Notes: generated from the letters alone by a model not told the origin. Shown: positions 43,656 through 56,351, counted from the stretch's first letter. The stretch is 64,000 nucleotides of DNA from CAZGIF01 sp964526045 (GCA_964526045.1 CAZGIF010000002.1:248001-312000); one strand, 5' to 3'. A program made the numbers and translations.

Positions 43656-46600
43656 TTATTCTTCAAGAGTATTTGTTACATAATCTTGTAATTTGATAAT
43701 GTCACGAGTTTGGTTCCCGTTGCTATCAGAGACGATATATCATACTGGTCATATTTCATTTACTTCAAATATTGAAGTTTTTCAGTCAAAGTTGATGGTG
43801 AGATCTTTGTTTATAAGCATTTTCCCTCACTGAACAGCGCTTTTGTCATCTTCAAATACTGCCTCTATTTGGTATGCCCCACCATCTAACACTTTAACAG
43901 AAACGGTTTGTATTGTTGGACCATTTGTATCATCACCTACTGTGATTGTGTGTTGATAGCTATTTGCATATCACAAACTATCAATTGCCATGATTTTGAG
44001 CGTATGTTCTCAGACTGCCAATGGCTCTTGTACTACAACCGAGTCAGTCATCATTTTTTCTCATCCAGCATAACGTTTTGCCTGAATTTGTTTGTCATCT
44101 ATAAAAACTACTACTTGTTGAATAGGACGGTTATTATTTGATCCGACAAATGTATATTCTATTGGAAATTTTGGTCCGACAAGCATATTTGCTTGAGGTG
44201 TATTAATTGCTAGTCTTATAGAAAGATCTTCTTTTGGTATTCTATCTTCACAAGGTTCTTTTGGTGCTTCTACAAAGATTTCAGAAAAGTTATATATAAC
44301 TCTTTCTTGTCTAAGATTGAATTTTGCATCACCAGAGTTTGTATGATTTCACGCATTAAACCGTTTGATAATATCGTTAAGATCCCTTTGGGATCATATG
44401 AATGAATGTGGTTGCACAACATATCATTGTTTACGATCACTTTCTGGTGTAAATTCACTCACGGCTCATCAACACAACGAATCATACATTATAGGTTGCA
44501 TTCATGTGTCTGCACTGTTGGGAATTGTTTTGTTATATCCCATCGTTGTTGTGATATATGAGAGAGGAGTACTACTTGTGGCAAGTTTTCATGAAATTTT
44601 ATTGATCCCTACTTGACTGACATCAACTGGTTGATGGTTCTCTTGTACAACGTATCATTTATCTTGTAATATTTTGAAAAAGTCTTTGAAGACTGGTCCA
44701 TTCATAGAACCTCAGAATCACTTTGGTTCTAACGGGCTTGCATCTGCATTACCCGCTCGCGTGATTGCAACTTTGGAGGGCGTGTAGAGCACGAGTCGTC
44801 AATCTCTAGGCTTACTTTTCCCATCTTCCTCCATGTTTGATGTTCCACTTTTTGTACTATTTGGAAATCAATATACTCTAAGAACAGATGGTCGTCATCA
44901 AGGCATATTTGCATCATTTGACAAAATATTCCAAATAAGGTATGCAGGACCTGCTTGCAAGACTTTTTTTGCTTTTTTTATTTCTTTTTTGTATAAAATT
45001 TTTCCATCTGCTCATCTAATCTCAACTATAGGATTGATAATTCATGGTTCTCCTAGCGTACTCAAATGCGAATATGCCTGAGCCAATTCCAAAGCTGGAA
45101 CTTCTCAAGCTCCAAGCGAAAGTGCTGGACCGTAGTCATGATCTTTATCTAAACTTCTCATACCTACATCTCTCAAAAAAGGAAGAATTTCTGACTGCTG
45201 TCATGCTGCAAAATAGGTCTTTATTGCTGTAATATTCCTACTTCACGCCAAGGCTTTTCTCACGGGCATAATTCACTCAAATTTTAGATCAACATTATTG
45301 GGTGCATAATCTCCAAATTGAGATGGAATATCAAAGATCGGAGTGTCAATCGTTATTGGTTGTGTTTGGAATCAATATGCATAAATAAGGGGCTTGATTG
45401 ATGATCAAGGTTGCCTTTTTGCTCTAAGCATATCAACTTTTCCATCAATATCATCATTGTTGTAATCCGCAGATCCAACATATGCTATTATATCTCCATT
45501 TTTACTGTCCATATAGAGCAATGACCTATTTTTAGCTCACTGGTCTTCTGCTTTTTTTCTATTATCAAAAAGTGCTTTTTCTGCAGCAAGTTGTACTGTA
45601 TAATCAAGAGAAGTTTTGATTGTTAATCCTCATTTTAATAATGTATCTTCATCCAAGTCAAGTCCTTTAAATTCATCAGATTCTAAAATAAAATCTTTGA
45701 CCCAAAACACAAAATGTGGTGCTTTGATATTTACTTTTTTGCTTCAAAAATCGATCGTAATACCATCAATGATTGATTGTTTTAGTTCTTCTTGAGTTAT
45801 AAATCACGCTCTATACATTCTAAATAATACTGTATCTTTTCTTCATCGTCTATAATTGACACTATAAATCTTACCCTCGTGTGTCATATCAAAAGGCTCA
45901 CTTCATTCCAAGATGTTTATAAACTTTGCATTATCAGAACTTTTCGTAAGATCGAGTTGTTTTATTTTTTGTGTAAGGTTTTCTGCTATTGTTTCGCGGA
46001 TAGTTCATGACAAAATTACTGCTTCCCCTTTGTTCGTTACATGTGCTCATCCTACAATTCATTGACACAAGTCTTCAATGTCAAATTCACACGTTTCCGG
46101 GTCAGATCCTATTCTGTTTGTGTAGGGGTTGTACCTACTTGGTGCTTGAATTATTCACGCTATTATTGAAGACTCAAGGACATTAAGTTCATTTGCGCTT
46201 TTTGCAAAATACGTCTGTGCAGCAGCTTCTACTCAATATGCATTGTTTCACAAGAATATTTGATTGAGGTATAATTCCATAATTATTTCTTTCTTTTTTC
46301 TTTTGAGATCTTCTCATTTGAGATTTCAAAATTTTGTCAAAACGTATTTTTCGAGTGCAGCATCTACATCAAATGTTAAGACTCGTTCTTTCATCTTTCT
46401 GACAATTGTTTTGTCTCTTGATAAAAGTAATGCTCTCACAACTTGTTGTGTAACAGTTGATGCTCATCATGCTCTGATTGTAGTTACTCCTGCTTTCACT
46501 AAGACTTGATCTTTGATAGCTCTTATGATACCAACATAATCTAATCAGTCATTTTCCCAAAAAGAACTATCTTCTGTTGCAACTGTCGCTTGTACCATCG

Positions 46601-46898
46601 TTGGAGAAATTTCGCTATATTCGACATATTCTCTGTTCTCGGCAAAAAGCTTGTAGAGTTCTTCACCGTTTTTGTCTGTAATAACTGAAGATTCAGCAAA
46701 AGCAGTTAAGCTATTTAAATTGCTTGCATTGATGTCTGGCAAATCCTGTAGAACATTTGTGTAGACTCGACGAGCAGCTACTAATCCTCAGATTGCAAAA
46801 ACTATAAAAAACACCCACGCACTTATTATGAGTACTTTTTTGAGTGTTTTTTTGTTTCAAGATGCATATGTTGTGCGAGTAAATGTTGTTTTTCCCAT
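43656..46898 (-). CDS. Bifunctional penicillin-binding protein 1A (glycosyltransferase/transpeptidase)
   Basis: A 1080-aa class A PBP. After a cytoplasmic tail and anchor (VLIISAWVFFIVFAIGGLVA), the GT51 domain shows TEDSSFWENDGLDYVGIIRA and GGASTVTQQVVRALLLS with LYLNQIFLGNNAYGVEAAA. The transpeptidase domain has RQPGSSIKPLIYAY (SxxK, near residue 500), SRN in the second motif and KSGTSN near residue 683 (the KTG motif with Ser for Thr). A C-terminal 300-residue extension is beta-rich and Ig-like (TPQANMLVGPKFPIEYTFVG). It polymerises and cross-links peptidoglycan. It leads a cluster with a dipeptidase-like gene and a racemase. Confidence 0.93.
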
Positions 46899-46984
46899 GG
46901 CAGAATAATATCATAAATTTTATGACAAAACTATAAGGAAATCTTTAAGTGTTGCAAATGGAAAAAAAGGTGAGAAACTACCTA

Positions 46985-47647
46985 TTATTTTAATACTTCT
47001 TCAACTTTTTTTTGTTCGTACATTGCAGATGTTTTATTTCGATATGCTCGTTCTCTATCTCAATAGCTAAAGTGTCGTCGCTCTCATGGATAGTTACTAA
47101 ATCACTGTTTCTTCAGTACTTCCAATAATATATTTCTATTGTTTTGAGCAAGTTTGCTGATACTGCTGTTTTTGGTGATACAAATATCATTTGTAAAATC
47201 AAAAATTTCTGATCAAAAATCTAAAAATGATTCTTTTTGAATATCATAGAGAAGTATATCAAATGCACCCCCTGTTGGATGTCATGCAACTCTTGGATCT
47301 GCTACATAGTTATGTGTTTTTTCACGTAGTTCTTCTTCAGCTAGATTTGGATATATATTCTGTAATTCTTTATATCTTGTATGAAAGTACTTTTCTTGTA
47401 TTTCTAGAGATCTAAATCAGTATGTCACATATAATTTATATGTTTCATACTGTTTATTTAAATCTTTTTGAGCCTTTTTTAATAAATGTAGTATGCTTTT
47501 TCTTACGTATATTTGATTTCAGGTTATTTCTTTCATGTCTGCCATTTTTTCCCAAGCGCCATGCATAATATCATTATCAATTGGAACAAATTCTTCATTG
47601 TTTTCTACAGTTAGTATTGGTAATAAATGCTTTAGATACGGTTTCAT
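46985..47647 (-). CDS. VanX/DdpX-like D-Ala-D-Ala dipeptidase (peptidase M15)
   Basis: A 220-aa protein. The zinc-site motif appears as AGHPTGGAFDILLYD (HxxGxAxD), preceded by the substrate-side YVTYGFRSLEIQEKYF (the GYR-like block) and followed by a distal WERRHFSYGDRE resembling the E-x-x-H that supplies the catalytic Glu and last His ligand. This is the M15 layout of D-alanyl-D-alanine dipeptidases and carboxypeptidases. No signal peptide, so a cytoplasmic dipeptidase is favoured. It sits between PBP1A and an amino acid racemase. Confidence 0.75.
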
Positions 47648-47683
47648 TACTTATAGTAACTATTTAAAATAAGTTCATTATTC

Positions 47684-48376
47684 TTAGAGAGATTTTGACT
47701 TTTCTACTAAAGCTTGCGCTAGTATAATATTACTATTTATAATTTTGCATCATGAAGTGTTGATTTTCATAGCAATTGGTAGCTCAGTACATCAAAGAAT
47801 AACTCACTCTATTTCTTGCGTCATGTATTTCTCTATGATGTTATTTAATTCGTTATTTTCTTTTTGTGATTCATGTCATGCCATAACTGCTTCTATAACA
47901 TTATCCAAGATTTCTTGCTCTTTGTTGTTTACAGAAATTGCTTCTATGTTGTTTTTTTCTAGATTCTTTGTGTATAGTCAGATTTCTTTTGTTGTAGATG
48001 ATGATAATACTAATACCTTTTTTATCTTTTCGGTCAAACACCTTTGTATAACAGAATTAATAATACTGACAAAATGTACGTCAGGCAAAGATTTTATAAT
48101 GTCTTGGTTATAAATATGAAGCGTATTGCATGCTATTCATATAATATCTGCTCACATTGCTTTAAGTTTTTGTAATCATTCTAATAAATCGTTTTTGACA
48201 AGAAGTTCATCTACAACTCATGTTTCGTCAAATCAACGAAGAGGACAGTTGTATAAAACGTATTTTGGATAGTCAGTATCTTGGACTGCTCAGTATTTTT
48301 GTTGCATATATGTATGTATTGTATGTGCGATTGTTAGACCAGCTTCTGGTCAAGATCAAGAGAGAATTCAAATCAT
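47684..48376 (-). CDS. Aspartate/glutamate racemase family protein
   Basis: A 230-aa protein beginning MIGILSLGSGPEAGLTIAHT, the usual GxxGxGP start of the Asp/Glu racemase superfamily. The two catalytic cysteines are in GADIIGIACNTLHIYNQ (first) and VILGCTELPIAMKI (second). It interconverts D/L acidic amino acids; D-Glu for peptidoglycan is likely given the adjacent PBP1A and dipeptidase-like genes. Sequence is closer to the aspartate racemase subgroup than to MurI, so the substrate is uncertain. Upstream gene ends 26 bp before it. Confidence 0.85.
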
Positions 48377-48402
48377 GGGTAGTAAGAGTAAGAATAAAAT
48401 AT

Positions 48403-49470
48403 TTACATATGAGTTTTTTTTATTTTTCAAGGATTGTGTCAGTCTATATAGTACAAATTTTCGTTTTCGTCAAATAATAAAGAGAAGATTTTCTTTTCGT
48501 TAAGGTCTCAGATCAAACTATGTAATACTTCTGGTTGATTGTTAAATAAGTATTTTAATACAGTGAACATATTTTTTTGTTGTCCGCTATATTTCTTATC
48601 AAGTACATTTATGACTAAGTCGTTTTCTTGAAGTTTTTTTATAGTTAATGCTGTATCAAGTGCTGCACATGTATATTCTCAATTTTTAATTATATCAACT
48701 CATCCAATCAAATAGTTTTCTTTTTGTTTTTTTTGTCCAAATATTTTATCTGTCATATCTATCATAGCTGATTCATATACTATTTCATTTGCATTATTAA
48801 TTTCTTCTAATTCTGCTTGTGTGGTAATTTCTGTTGAAAGCTTTGCTGATTTTTCATAGCCTCAATCTAGATGAATATCGTCTACGAATACCATGCTAGT
48901 AGGATCTATTCACATTGAATTAAAAGAGTTAAGTAAGTTCCTTGCTATCTTAGCTGATCTTACGCTGCTTTCTGTAATTCATTTAGATTCATATATATGT
49001 CCCGATTCAACCAAAACTTTCTTCAAATTTTCAGGAATGGATATTATTTGCATGAAGTCACTATTTACACTACCCGGTGATTTTTTTATTATGTATTGTA
49101 AGCTTTTTTCAATAGCTTCAAGCATCATCATTTTTTTTTCTTGAATATCTGGATATTGTATATCTTTAGGTTCTTTTTCTCAAGTGCGTAAGTAGTGAAG
49201 TATTGCATCTTCTTCACTGGTAGTAGGTTTTTTTTTGAGTCACTTTATAAGAGGGTACTTTTCATCCGCTCACGCTAGTATCTGATATATATTATTGTCT
49301 TTTATGTAAGGATGTTCTCATACTTTGTCTGCTAATTCTTTTATTTTTATAAGCTTAGTTTCTATAGTGTTATATGAATTGATAAGTGTATTTGTAGACA
49401 TAGTATTCCCAAAATAATAATTATAAAAAAAATCCATCAAAAACTCTCGTTCTTGATGGATAGCGTGCAT
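48403..49470 (-). CDS. Hypothetical protein in the peptidoglycan cluster
   Basis: A 355-aa soluble protein starting MHAIHQEREFLMDFFYNYYF if the ATG at 49468 is used; a TTG at 49516 would add 16 residues (VVKINVINKELYLYN) that look coding, so the start is uncertain. Later features include SRTGEKEPKD-like linker, VFVDDIHLDGG and the C-terminal LLFDENENLYYIDGHNPG. No domain recognised. It precedes the racemase gene by 26 bp on the same strand, suggesting a shared transcript. Confidence 0.5.
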
Positions 49471-49643
49471 ATTATAAAGATATAATTCTTTATTTATGAC
49501 ATTTATTTTGACCACCAAGAAAACATACAGATCTGCGTCTGTTTTGTCTTCTTGTTCTAGTGATCATTTGCAATGCCATTAGCACGTTATTAAATAAAGT
49601 AATGTCTATATATCCTAAACAGAGTACGATTGCAAGACTTTTT

Positions 49644-50834
49644 TTATTTTTGTGTAAAAAGATGTGCTCTGATAGAACTTCTCAATGCTACAAGTTCGTC
49701 ATAGTCATAGAAGAACAGAATCTTTTCGTTGCTGACGAGAGAGGAGTCAGTTGGCTTTTTTTGTAAAATAAATGCTGTTCGTGACTCTGCAATATCTTCT
49801 TCAGGATTTGTGGCAGCATAGTCTGTCAAGAATTTTTCACTATTGTTTGTGTAAAACTCTTCTTGATCTTCTTCGCTTTTTTCTTCTCACATTGCTGTCG
49901 ATTCTATCAATGCTTGATGATCTTCTGCCTGCCAAAATTTTTGGACAAATGCGTAGAGATATCAATCTTTTGTACTACATCATTCTCATGGGAAGTATGT
50001 TGTACATTTGTTAACAAAATCCATTCGAGCATCTTCGTCTTCTGGTCCATACACGATTTGTGCTGGTATCGCTCCGTTTCAAAGTTCTTTGTTTGTTAAT
50101 GTCAAAATGTGTCCGAATTCATGTATCAGCGTATATTGTAGCTCTTTGAAATCTACTGTACCGTCTTCCAAGAATACATCTTCAGGATCCATTGATAAAA
50201 TCCAATTGTTTTGATCGTTTTCATCTTGATAGACTAATCACATCGTTTCTCCATATCCATCCGTTTGTATAGCAAATTGTATAATTGGCGTACGATAACT
50301 AACAGGAATCATTTCTGACCACATTGATCGCATTGTTTGATGTTGTGGATCTATACTGTCTTGAGATGTTGAAATTAACGTATCTTGTTGTAGGTTATAT
50401 ATTGCTATATCTTTCATATCTTTACTGTTTTCTTGATCTGCAAAACTCGTATTTTGTCATACATCTCGTGTATCATCCAAGTAATCTATAAGACAATTAC
50501 TATCTTCATAATCACACAAAACATCATAGTTTTGATCTTCAAGTCACACGATAACCTGAGTTATAATTCGTTCAGATTGTTCATCTGCTGTACGTTCTAA
50601 TATATCATCCAATCTAACAACTATTTCAAACAAAAAATCGTCTCAATATGTTGGATAATATTGTTCAACATATGTCTCAATTATTCATTCCAAACGTTCA
50701 ACTGTATCTCGATCCGCGTCAGTTTCGTTGTATCAATACGCTGTTGATGAAAAACAGACTGAAAAAAGCACTGATAAACATAAACAAAAAGATAAGAAAC
50801 GAGTAAGAAATCTTGATCAAAACATACGTTGCAT
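49644..50834 (-). CDS. Exported zinc metalloprotease-like protein (HEFGH)
   Basis: A 396-aa protein with a signal peptide (FLSFCLCLSVLFSVCFSS). At about residue 240 it contains YTLIHEFGHILTL, the HExxH zinc-binding motif of zincin metalloproteases, followed some 65 residues on by an acidic Glu-rich stretch (STAMGEEKSEEDQEEFY) that could supply a third ligand. The region before it is Asp/Asn-rich. Family not identified. It probably acts outside the cell on proteins. The downstream strand neighbour is the HD-domain gene on its 5' side (28-bp gap). Confidence 0.65.
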
Positions 50835-50862
50835 AGTAGTATAATAAAAAAAATAAATCTGA

Positions 50863-51681
50863 CTATATTGTGAGTGTATCTAAACGAGGTATATGTTGGA
50901 GTTGCTTTTCTGATACTCCATAATCTTTAAGTTTTTGCAATACTTTTTCACTAAATTGCAATTGCCTTACTTGGTTCATTGTACTTGCAAAATTTATATC
51001 AAACAATCGAGTATAATGAGACAATATTGTATCTGGAAACGTTTTGATATCAGCATGTCTTGTCATGTTTCAAGTAATCAGATCCTCCAAAACTGCTGGT
51101 GAAATATGTGTTTGTCAAAATGTATCGTCTTCTCACATATGTATTTGTTTATCGAATCTATACAAAGCATCAAAGTTGTCAAATGCGTCATATGTTAGGT
51201 TTTGTAGTTTGTCAGCATCTCTGATGATTTTGGTCAAAAGCATAGCTTCTTCTTGATCTTTAGCTGAGAGTGCTTGGTAGACAGGTTCGTCCAATAATTG
51301 TGTATGTGAAAATTTGTTATGGATCTTGCAAGCGAGATTGATCGTGACCAAGTCAGGATATTTTTCTTGTAAAATTCTAAAAACACCGTCTCCATGTTCG
51401 TATTCTTTGTTACCTACAATACGATCTGCCTGTACTTGATAAAATCTTCAAATATCATGCCGCAACGCAACAACCTCAGCTTTTCTCAAAAAATCTCTAT
51501 CAAGGTTAGCCAACTCTGGTTGTGTTGTGATGACACGAAGTGTTGCATCCAAAACACCGTACACATGTCTCAATTTGTGAGCAATAAACTTTTGTACAGT
51601 CTCATTTGCTTGTCCGTGTTTTTCCCATACGAGACCAAAATGATATTCAAATTCAAGTGTTGCTTGTGTGATTGATAGCAT
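50863..51681 (-). CDS. HD-domain hydrolase
   Basis: A 272-aa protein. The HD superfamily ligands appear as KLRHVYGVLDATLRV (first His), VALRHDIGRFYQ (the HD pair; glycine from TGA), HGDGVFRIL and RDADKLQNL (the final Asp). This matches phosphohydrolases of the HD/YqeK type that act on nucleotides or nucleotide second messengers. The substrate is unknown. It is read leftwards, after the leuS terminator. Confidence 0.8.
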
Positions 51682-51711
51682 CTATGTGAATGTGGTTTAA
51701 TAAAATATATG

Positions 51712-51744
51712 ACAAACCATATCATAATTTATGATATGGTTTGT
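51712..51744 (-). terminator. Perfect palindromic terminator after leuS
   Basis: A perfect inverted repeat, ACAAACCATATCATAA and TTATGATATGGTTTGT with a one-base spacer, lies between the leuS stop and the HD gene. It is symmetrical, so it could work on either strand, but only leuS ends here. The poly-T tract is modest. Confidence 0.65.
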
Positions 51745-51809
51745 GGTTTTCTGTTCTTTAGTTTTTTTAATTTTTTTCTCTATTCTTTCTCTATTTTTCT
51801 GTTTAATTT

Positions 51810-54800
51810 TTATCCAACAACTATATTGAGTATTTTTTGTGGAATAAAAATAACTTTTCTGACTTGTTTTCCATCTAAATACTTTTGAATTTTTGGATGC
51901 TGGTGGACGAGTGCTAGTATATCTTGTTCTGATATGTCTGCTTCTACTTCAAATGTTTCTCTAACTTTCCCATTGATTTGTACTGGTATATTGACTGTGT
52001 TTTGTATCAAAACTGATGCATCAACGCTTGGTCGTGATGTTGCAAAAATACTCGTTGTATGTCACAATTGTGATCGAATTTCTTCACACAGGTGAGGTGC
52101 AAATGGACTCAAAATAACAATAAAATCTTGAAGTGTTTGTTTACTAATCTGTTGCTCTTTGACCATATGGTTTGTACAGACCATCATTTGAGAGACAGCA
52201 GTATTAAACTTGAAGTCATCTATATCTTCTCAGACTTTTTTGATTGTTTGGTGTAACAACGTACGTGTTTGGTCAGAATCTTTTTTGTTATTATCTGGAG
52301 TTGTTTTGTGTTTTTCGAATATTTTGATAACTTTATCCAAAAATCATTTGACTCATTTGACTCATGCAGTTGATCGAGCAACGCTGTTTTCGAATGGTCA
52401 CATGAACATCTCGTATATTCTAAACGCATCTGCTCCATATTCTGCAATCACATCATCTGGATTGATAACATTTCATCGTCTTTTTGACATTTTGCGTCCG
52501 TCTTCTGCCATGATAAGTCATTGGCTTCTAAGTTTTTTGAAAGGCTCGTCGTGGCTTACAATTCCTATATCATACAAGAATTTATGCCAAAAACGTCCAT
52601 AAATCAAATGTCTTGTTGCATGTTCAAGTCATCATACATAGACGTCGGCTTGTCATCGATATGCTTCTTTGTCAGCGTCAACAAGTTGTGTGTCGTTGTG
52701 TGGGTCCATATAACGAATTCGATATCGTGAAGATCATGCTCGTTGGGGCATTGTATTTGACTCTCTTGTATACTCAACTCAATCTATTGTTACGTTCATT
52801 CGATCATCTATCGCTGCAAGAGGTCCTTCTGTTGTTCATGTTGGCTCGTAGTTTTCTACATCTGGAAGTTCTAATGGCAACTTATCTAATCAGAGGGATT
52901 TTGGTATATCTATTCTGGTTTTTCCTAGTTTTATGTTTTCTTCTTTTTCTTTGGTGTCATATATCATAGGTATTGGCTCTCATCGATATCTTTGACGTGA
53001 AAATACTCGATCTTGCAATTTGTATTGCACGTGTTTGTTTCAGATATTTCTTTTTTGTAATCGTTGTTGCATCATTTGTATTGCATCTTCTGATGTTTTG
53101 TTTGAGTATTCTCATGAATTTACAAGTATTCATTTTTGAGTAGTAATAGCTATTTCGTTTTTTGTATCTTGTTGAGAAAGAAAAGTCTCTCGTGCGTCTG
53201 CATGTGCAGGTCGAGTTATCATTTTTGCAACGTCTTCTTTTTTGATCCATATGATATTATGATGTCATTCTTCTACTTCAGAATCTATTTTTTTGTTGCT
53301 TTTTAGTTTTGCATGAAAATATCTTCCAGTTGTGTCTTGATTTTTTTGTTTTGTATGTCTAAATCAAAGTACTTTTTTGTAGCTTCATACAAGTGATTTT
53401 ATGATTTCAATATCTGTATATCCGGTTTCTTCGAGTACTTCTTTATAGACCGTTTCTTTTTCTGTGTCTCATGTTTCGATTCCTCATCATACAAAGTGAT
53501 AATCATCTCATTGTTCATGAGTCTCATGAATTAATAGGTATTCTCATTGATTGTTTTCTAAAATTACATCTACTACCTTTCTGTGCAATGTTTCACAATC
53601 TTTTTGTAGCGCGTCTTTTCATGTTAGGATATACTCTTTTGCTATGACGTCTTGTATCGGCAAATTGTATTTGCTTGCAAATTCGAAATCACGTTCATCG
53701 TGTGCAGGGACTCACATCACAGCTCAACTTCCATAGTTTGCTAAAACGTAATCCGCTATCCAGATTGGTATCTTTTTTCAAGAAAATGGATGAATTGCGT
53801 ATGATCAACTTCGAACTCATGATTTGTCTTTTGCAAGGTCTGTTCTTTGTAAATCTGTTTTTGCTGCTGCTTGTGCAACATACTCAGTGACAGCTTTGGA
53901 CTGGGCTGGAGTTGTGATTGATGTTACGAGTGGATGTTCAGGTGCAAGTGCCAAGAAACTAACTCCATAGACTGTGTCAATACGAGTGGTGTATGTTGTC
54001 ATGTGATGTGCATTTTTTTTGGCAAATCAAGACAATAATCTTAGTGCAGCATCGTTTGATGATGTCAAAAATTCTTGCATTTGTTCCGCATTGAGGTCAT
54101 GGTATGCTAAATCATGTTGTTTCGATTTGTACAATGAACATAGTGGAAAATAGATGTCCTTGGTTGTATGTTCTTGATCTGTGATGATAATATGTCTTTT
54201 GGCTTGTGCTACGTGATATTCTGATCCATCATACAATGCATAGACATCCAAAAAATATCACGATATCTCTCAACCGTTGTCAGATGCGATTTTTTTGTAA
54301 TACGATATCATTTTATCATACACAGTTTGTTGATTGTCAGTATCTAGCACTCATGCTATTCTTTTTGCGTGTTTTTTTGGTTGTTGATCGTCAGGAAGTC
54401 AATCTATATACAAACCAGTATCATTCGACAAACTTGGCAGTCCCGTTGCATCAAAAAATCATTTTGCTTTTTGTTTTGCAATCTCGGTTTCGTCATTTCC
54501 AGTTTCTGCAATATCACCTATCTGTTTGTCCAGATCATGTATATCCAAAAAATGTACCCGACCGTGTTGTAAGTGTTGTTTATATCTTTGTATTTTTGCT
54601 TTGTTGTGCGTTGCTAATACGATTGGAGTTGTGCAAGCATACTCTTGCATAGAGCGAGCAAATCATACTATTGATGTTTCTTGTCATTGTTCTTTTATTG
54701 TTGCCCATAATGCTTGAAGCCAATCCTGACTGTCTTTTTTATAATACATTTTGATAAGTTGTAGTTCGCCATTGTCTATATGAGCTTGAATATCTGATGT

Positions 54801-56351
54801 ATGAGCTTGGAAAGCAAGTTCAAAAGAACTAGAATTGTAGCTTAAAACATAATCAGCATCTGACTCTATAGTGTCTGGGATACTAAGCTTGATATGCGAC
54901 CAATCAACAGTATCTAAGTTCATAACAAAAGTATTTTGAAACACTCGCATGTATTCATATCAATATCGATCAGTTAATTGTTGTACATCATCTATAATAG
55001 TATCTCATTCTTGCAAGGCATGTCATAATGAATTGTTGCTTGGAATAGACTTGTGCCAGTGATGTGATGCGATTTTTTCTGGTTCTTTGTTTGTGATTTC
55101 TCCCAATACAGTTACGTCGAAAAAATGACCAATATGTCGTCATTTGGATGCAACAAGAGGGTTTGATCCGCGATAGTGTAGTGTATCGATTTCTACTCAT
55201 AGTTCTTCACGAATTTCTCTACGAAGAGTTTGTTCAAGAGATTCTCCATGCTCTATTCATCATCAGGGCATTGTATTACTAGTCTGTCGTTTTTTGGGTT
55301 TACATGTGAGGATTGCTCAGTCTTGATTGCGGATAATTCATCTTACATAGTGAGTTACTCCTGATGCTTGATCTGGAACAAAATTTTCTGGTTTGATATT
55401 GTGTTGTGGTTGTTTTTTAGGTGTAGTTGGTATTAATCGTTCTACATTTGTTCATTCGCTTCTTCATATTCGATTGCGTTGCATTTGTTTGACATGATCA
55501 GGTCGTTGATCAAGCGTGTCAAGCCCTTCTAATAGTCTTTGTGCATATTCTGTGATACGCAACATCCATTGTCTCATTGCTTTGCGTTCAATAGCAGAAC
55601 CACAACGTTCACATTTCCCGTCTTCAAGATCTTCGTTTGCAAGTCATGTTTTGCAACTTGGACATCGATTGACTGGCTCATGTGACAAGAATGCGAGACG
55701 ACGAGTGTCTAGAAATGCGTCAATGTCGTCAGAACTATCTTTTTTTGTTTCTGTTTTAGTTTTTGATGTTTGTTGTTTTTTGTAAAAATCTAGAAAATCT
55801 TGAATATTTTGGGTTTTTGGTGGTTTTTTTTGTTCGGGTAGTTTGCAATAGTTTCTAATCTCTTTTTCTAGTTCTGCAATTGGTATTGATTTTTGTTGTT
55901 TTTTGTCATAATAATATTCGAATAATTTCACGAAAATCCATTGCGTTCGTTTGTAGAAATCAGGATCTGTTGTAGAAAAAGATCTACTTCGATCATAGTC
56001 AAATCCTATTTGTTGCAGTTGTTGTTTGAATGTATCTATTGCTTCTTTGGTGATTTCTTTGGGGTTACGTTTGTTTTTCATTGCGAACTGTTCTGTTGGT
56101 AGTCCAAAACTGTCAAATCACATTGGATGTAGTACGTTGTGACCTTCGAGTCTCTTTTTTCTTGAGATAATATCAGTTGCGATGTATCATTTGGGATGTC
56201 AAACATGCAATCATGCTCAAGATGCATATGGAAACATGTCCAAAACATAGTACTTTGGCTTGTCTCATCATTCTGTTGTTCTATAGGTCTCGTTTCTTTT
56301 CCAAAATTCTTGTCGTTTGTGATGGATGTTTTGTAAATCAATACTAGTCAT
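51810..56351 (-). CDS. leuS: Leucyl-tRNA synthetase with two embedded Nudix domains and a Ham1/ITPase-like domain
   Basis: A single 1513-aa frame; I checked each line for TAA/TAG and found none. Ordinary LeuRS parts are all present: PYASGAGLHVGHPKGY (HIGH), a zinc module (CPSCKTGL, CERCGSA), GRSEG, the editing TTYTTRIDTVYG and PAHDERDFEFA, SRQRYRGEPIP, and KMSKRRGN near residue 1288. Inserted between GRSEG and TTRIDT are a Nudix domain (residues 329-450, box GGGIEHGESLEQTLRREIRE then ELGV) and, at 570-774, a Ham1-like domain (IVLATHNKAKIQRY, AETGNDETEIAKQKAK, NDTGLYIDGL). A second Nudix domain (about 907-1043, box GGGIETGDTEKETVYKEVLE then ETG) sits after HDERD. Normal LeuRS is about 850 aa. 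The enzyme charges tRNA-Leu; the inserts should hydrolyse nucleotides. Confidence 0.93.

Noticed and set aside
49502..49730. Arg-rich minus-strand frame (TRTRRQNRRRS) between the metalloprotease and the 355-aa unknown
   Set aside because: It overlaps the metalloprotease end in another frame, lacks a convincing start and has no ribosome binding site.
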